Assembly (NCBI GenBank): GCA_031287585.1
Contig: JAITST010000333.1
Location: 1-8,162, forward strand
DNA length: 8,162 nucleotides
Direction: 5' to 3'
Source of the DNA: Planctomycetaceae bacterium
GTDB taxonomy: Bacteria > Planctomycetota > Planctomycetia > Pirellulales > Thermoguttaceae
Part shown: piece by piece, positions 5,462 to 8,162 of the stretch
Position numbering within the stretch: the stretch's first letter is position 1
Layout of the letters: each line of letters begins with the position of its first letter
Position numbers and translations under genes: made by a program
The notes under the pieces: model-generated
What the model saw: the letters and a program-made list of their open reading frames with translations, nothing else
Told to the model about the DNA's origin: nothing
Database searches by the model: none

Positions 5462-6493
5462 TTACAACAACGTTATACCCGCGTCTCTGTACGCTTTCAC
5501 CATCTCCGGTGTCCACAGTCCGCACGCGACTTCGCCGATGTGAACTGCCCGCAACATAAACAACGCAAGCCGCGACTGTCCGATTCCGCCGCCTATGGTT
5601 TGCGGCAGTTCACCGTTCAGGATGCTTTTATGAAACGGTAACTTCGTCCGGTCTTCGCATTGACGAATTTTCAATTGACGTTTTAGCGAATCCGCGTCAA
5701 CACGTATTCCCATTGACGAAACTTCCAACGCCGTTTGCAATGCCGGATGCCATAGTAAAATGTCGCCGTTAAGACCTACGCCGCCCTCACGCGGTGTTGA
5801 CCAGTCGTCGTAGTCGGGAGCGCGTCCGTCGTGAATCGAACCGTCCGCGAGTTTGCCGCCGATACCGATAACAAAAATCGCGCCCGCTTCACGGCAAACT
5901 TCGCTCTCGCGTTCTTTCGGTGTCAACTTCGGATAACGGCGCAGCAACTCCTCCGATGTGACAAACGTTATCTTGTCCGGCAGAATCGGTTTGATTTGCG
6001 GATACTGCGAACAAACCCAGTATTCCGTCGATTGAATCGCCGCGAATATCGACTTAACCGTTGATTTAAGAAACGCAAGATTACGCTGCTCCTTCTTCAT
6101 TACCTTACACCAGTCCCACTGGTCAACGTAAAACGAGTGAATCGGTGTAATCGTCTCGTCGGGGCGAATCGCGTTCATATCGGTATAAAGTCCTTCGCCG
6201 GGTTTGAAACCGTATTGGTGAAGGGCGTAACGTTTCCATTTCGCGAGTGACTGAACTATCTCAACAGTTTTACCGATGCCGGATGCATAAAACGAAACCG
6301 GTTTTTCGACACCGTTGAGGTTGTCGTTGAGACCAGTAGATGGATCAAGAAATATCGGGGCGGAAATTCGCTGCAAACCAAGCCAGCCAACAAGCGACCG
6401 CTCAAAATGTTCCTTAATCAATTTAATCGCAGTCTCAATTTCGCGAACCTTAAAAGCAGGTTTGTAATTCTTTGGAATAGGAAATTTAGTCAT
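5462..6493 (-). CDS. asnA: Aspartate-ammonia ligase (asparagine synthetase A)
   Basis: AsnA makes asparagine from aspartate, ammonia and ATP (to AMP and PPi) in the cytoplasm. Its fold is that of class II aminoacyl-tRNA synthetases. The 343-residue product matches the E. coli enzyme (330 residues) along its whole length. Visible landmarks are DNLNGVEKPV (57-66), SLAKWKR (82-88), GEGLYTDMNAIRPDE (99-113), HSFYVDQWDW (119-128), FLKSTVKSI (141-149), VGIGGKLADG-like IGIGGKLADG (209-218), RAPDYDDWSTP (224-234), LNGDILLW (241-248), SSMGIRVDADSL (259-270) and the class II motif-3-like GGGIGQSRL (301-309). Nothing essential appears missing. It starts 43 bp after the TPR gene on the same strand and is probably cotranscribed with it. 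The ATG at 6493 lacks a Shine-Dalgarno sequence. The 3' end faces the repeat-rich region. Confidence 0.97.
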   Translation of the reverse strand: MTKFPIPKNYKPAFKVREIETAIKLIKEHFERSLVGWLGLQRISAPIFLDPSTGLNDNLNGVEKPVSFYASGIGKTVEIVQSLAKWKRYALHQYGFKPGEGLYTDMNAIRPDETITPIHSFYVDQWDWCKVMKKEQRNLAFLKSTVKSIFAAIQSTEYWVCSQYPQIKPILPDKITFVTSEELLRRYPKLTPKERESEVCREAGAIFVIGIGGKLADGSIHDGRAPDYDDWSTPREGGVGLNGDILLWHPALQTALEVSSMGIRVDADSLKRQLKIRQCEDRTKLPFHKSILNGELPQTIGGGIGQSRLALFMLRAVHIGEVACGLWTPEMVKAYRDAGITLL

Positions 6494-6536
6494 AGTTTTT
6501 TAGTGGGGTAAATAATTTTATACAACAAACTGAACA

Positions 6537-7922
6537 TTACTTCGACAACTCCTCCAACAGTTTCGCTGCCTCACGGCGTTTTGCAAACTGCCTGTCGCCG
6601 CTCAACGCGGCTTGCAGTAGTTTTTTCGCTTCGGCAGTATTCCCGTTTTTCACCGCTAAACACGCCAGATAGTACGCTGTCGCGGACTTTATCTGCCCCG
6701 TTGACGCGGACAGTTTTAACGAGTTCGCTGCCTGTTCAAATTGTCCGGCTTTGAACTGAACCCAACCAAGCGTCGCTAGAATTTCGGTGTTGTTACTGTT
6801 ACGCCGAACGTTGCCAATTGCGTATTCGAGAGCCCGCCGCATTTTTTCGGGCGACTCCTGTTCGCACAACGCCAACGCCAATCCGTTCTGCGTCTGTCCG
6901 TCGTTTGGCGATTCCAGCAACAACTCTTGAAACAACTTTTCCGCCGCCGCGTAATCGCCCATATATAACGCAACCGTTGCCAACAAAAGTTTCGCGGAAC
7001 TTGAAGTCGGGTCATCTTTCAGTAACTTCTCCGCGAGCGGTTTTGCCTCTTCGAGTTTGTCGTCATTAAGGTTGACCTTAATAGATAACGCTATAATCTC
7101 CTTCGAGTTCGGATTCGCTTTGAGTGCGGCATCGAGTATCTGCCGTGCCTTGCTGTTGTCACCTTGCGCCAAGTACAACTGTGCCAGAATCGCATCGGCT
7201 ATCAGTCCCTTTTTCTCGACGCTCGCGTCAATGTTGTCCGCCTGCACAAAAAACTTTTTCGCCTCGCCTTCCTTTTTCTGACGGAACAACGCGATACCCT
7301 TCTGACGCAACAACTGCGGCGACTCGCCGTCGTGTTTTATACGTTTGTCAACAATCTCCTCCATCGTATTCCAACGCTGACGCGCCTCACAAAAGTCCGT
7401 CATAATACGTAAGCAAGTCGATTCCAATGCTTCCTTACGTTTCGGGTTGACAGTGTATTTTTCAAGTTTCTCCCATGCCTTACTCAACAACAAGTCCGCA
7501 GCGGTAAGTGAGTGTTGACGCAACGCAAATTCCGCGAGTAACAAGTATGCTTCAGGGTCGTCGGGCAACTCGTCAGTACCCATTTCAAGATTCGCGCGAA
7601 CAGCGTCAACAAGATTTGCCTTAGCAAACCACTGAGCCAAAATCATACGCGGCGGCACAATTTCGGGGTGCTTCGCGTACACCTCTTTCAGAATGTCTAG
7701 CGCATCGGCAACCCGCGAAGCATTGAACGCAACAGCAGCCGCTTCAAGCGAATCCTTGATATCTTGCGGAACTGAATCATCGGTTACGCTGTTATTAGCG
7801 GGAACAGCCGCAGACGTAACATTGTTAGTCTGTGCGAGCGATTGTGAAAGAAGTAAACAAAACGCAAACACAAAAAGACCAGCACAAACAAAACGAAACA
7901 AAAGCAAACGTGAAATGTTCAT
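6537..7922 (-). CDS. Secreted tetratricopeptide (TPR) repeat protein
   Basis: The 461-residue product begins with a signal peptide (LLLFRFVCAGLFVFAFCLLLSQSLA, cleavage probably after Ala30), followed by a low-complexity linker rich in Ala, Asn, Val and Thr (31-53). The rest is a nearly continuous array of TPR-like helix pairs, clearest at about 57-90, 123-153, 203-230, 243-271, 274-305, 308-340, 379-411 and 414-442. Examples are YLAQGDNSKARQILDAALKANPNS, in which the Gly-Ala-Ala-Pro pattern is evident, and YMGDYAAAEKLFQELLLESPN. No enzymatic domain is attached. TPR arrays mediate protein-protein interactions, so an envelope scaffold or assembly role is likely but the partner is unknown. It is the first gene of a probable pair with asnA, with no functional link apparent between them. 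Confidence 0.85.
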   Translation of the reverse strand: MNISRLLLFRFVCAGLFVFAFCLLLSQSLAQTNNVTSAAVPANNSVTDDSVPQDIKDSLEAAAVAFNASRVADALDILKEVYAKHPEIVPPRMILAQWFAKANLVDAVRANLEMGTDELPDDPEAYLLLAEFALRQHSLTAADLLLSKAWEKLEKYTVNPKRKEALESTCLRIMTDFCEARQRWNTMEEIVDKRIKHDGESPQLLRQKGIALFRQKKEGEAKKFFVQADNIDASVEKKGLIADAILAQLYLAQGDNSKARQILDAALKANPNSKEIIALSIKVNLNDDKLEEAKPLAEKLLKDDPTSSSAKLLLATVALYMGDYAAAEKLFQELLLESPNDGQTQNGLALALCEQESPEKMRRALEYAIGNVRRNSNNTEILATLGWVQFKAGQFEQAANSLKLSASTGQIKSATAYYLACLAVKNGNTAEAKKLLQAALSGDRQFAKRREAAKLLEELSK

Positions 7923-7984
7923 AGTATATGTTTTCTAATTGGTTAGTGAAAAAAGCAACCATAACGTGTATCAACGAGCATATA

Positions 7985-8012
7985 TTTATACTAAATTTTT
8001 CAGGTTTGTGAA
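7985..8012 (-). promoter_or_regulatory. Putative sigma70-like promoter for the TPR-asnA pair
   Basis: On the minus strand TTCACA (8012-8007), a 16-base spacer and TATAAA (7990-7985) each match five of six consensus bases. It would give a leader of roughly 55 bases before the ATG at 7922. The surrounding sequence is A+T-rich. No operator-like palindrome is obvious. Confidence 0.4.
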
Positions 8013-8084
8013 ATAGGTTGGGAAAAAATAAAATGATGCGAGGGTTAAAAATTAGTACCCATCAAAGAATAACTCGTCCAAATT

Positions 8085-8140
8085 TTTTCTGTCTGAACAC
8101 GCTTGAAAATTATTTGTGTTGTGTTGTGATTTAGTAACCA
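8085..8140 (-). repeat. Dispersed repeat, copy C
   Basis: Bases 8085-8119 match 1-35 with two mismatches, in the same orientation. Beyond this the match weakens but the terminal GTAACC is shared (8134-8139 against 48-53), with a few inserted bases between. The copy ends shortly before an ATG at 8148; in copy A an ATG also follows at 58. This spacing similarity is the only hint that the repeat might be a 5' leader on the plus strand. Confidence 0.7.
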
Positions 8141-8162
8141 AACCTACATGGATAAACAAATG

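Larger units (their letters stand above)
7923..8162. other. Intergenic region at the right edge
   Basis: This stretch is A+T-rich and holds the TPR promoter candidate and dispersed repeat copy C. An ATG at 8148 opens a plus-strand frame (ATG GAT AAA CAA ATG) that runs off the window end; with five codons visible it cannot be judged. No RNA gene was recognised. Confidence 0.5.

Noticed and set aside
5147..5543. Small hydrophobic frames on both strands sharing VIRLCL and VKIRFF
   Set aside because: They are translations of the two arms of the same inverted repeat, so the protein similarity reflects the palindrome and not a gene.
8148..8162. A gene start at the right edge
   Set aside because: Only five codons are visible, with no ribosome-binding site, so it cannot be supported.

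Overview
The window most likely comes from a member of the Planctomycetota. The evidence is a DUF1570-type secreted metallopeptidase-like gene, a short HEAT-repeat lipoprotein, intermediate base composition, and start codons with almost no Shine-Dalgarno sequences. A remnant of an autotransporter-type beta-barrel and the gene asnA fit a host- or gut-associated lineage, but that is an inference from gene content and no taxonomic marker is present.

Layout. 1-497: a decayed end of an autotransporter barrel (65-280), a large imperfect hairpin (308-399), and two inverted copies of a 45-53 bp dispersed repeat (1-53 and 445-489). 498-2896, minus strand: a HEAT-repeat lipoprotein followed by rtcB (RNA 3'-phosphate ligase), probably one transcript. 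2897-3215: a divergent intergenic region with a sigma70-like promoter over a 12-bp palindrome and a 45-codon remnant resembling the start of an Rpn/PD-(D/E)XK transposase-nuclease. 3216-4918, plus strand: the DUF1570-like protein and a YraN/UPF0102 nuclease-fold protein with ATGA stop-start overlap. 4919-5461: a gene-free, repeat-rich stretch with a hairpin repeat, a tandem decamer and a MITE-like inverted repeat of about 166 bp. 5462-7922, minus strand: a secreted TPR protein followed 43 bp later by asnA (aspartate-ammonia ligase), with a credible promoter at 7985-8012. 7923-8162: intergenic, ending in a third copy of the dispersed repeat.

The genes are mostly unrelated housekeeping or envelope functions in three small co-oriented pairs: HEAT lipoprotein-rtcB, DUF1570-yraN and TPR-asnA. 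I see no defence system, biosynthetic cluster or other clearly new multi-gene system. The points most worth following up are the non-coding repeats: the three-copy dispersed repeat that flanks the barrel remnant in inverted orientation, and the MITE-like palindrome next to asnA.
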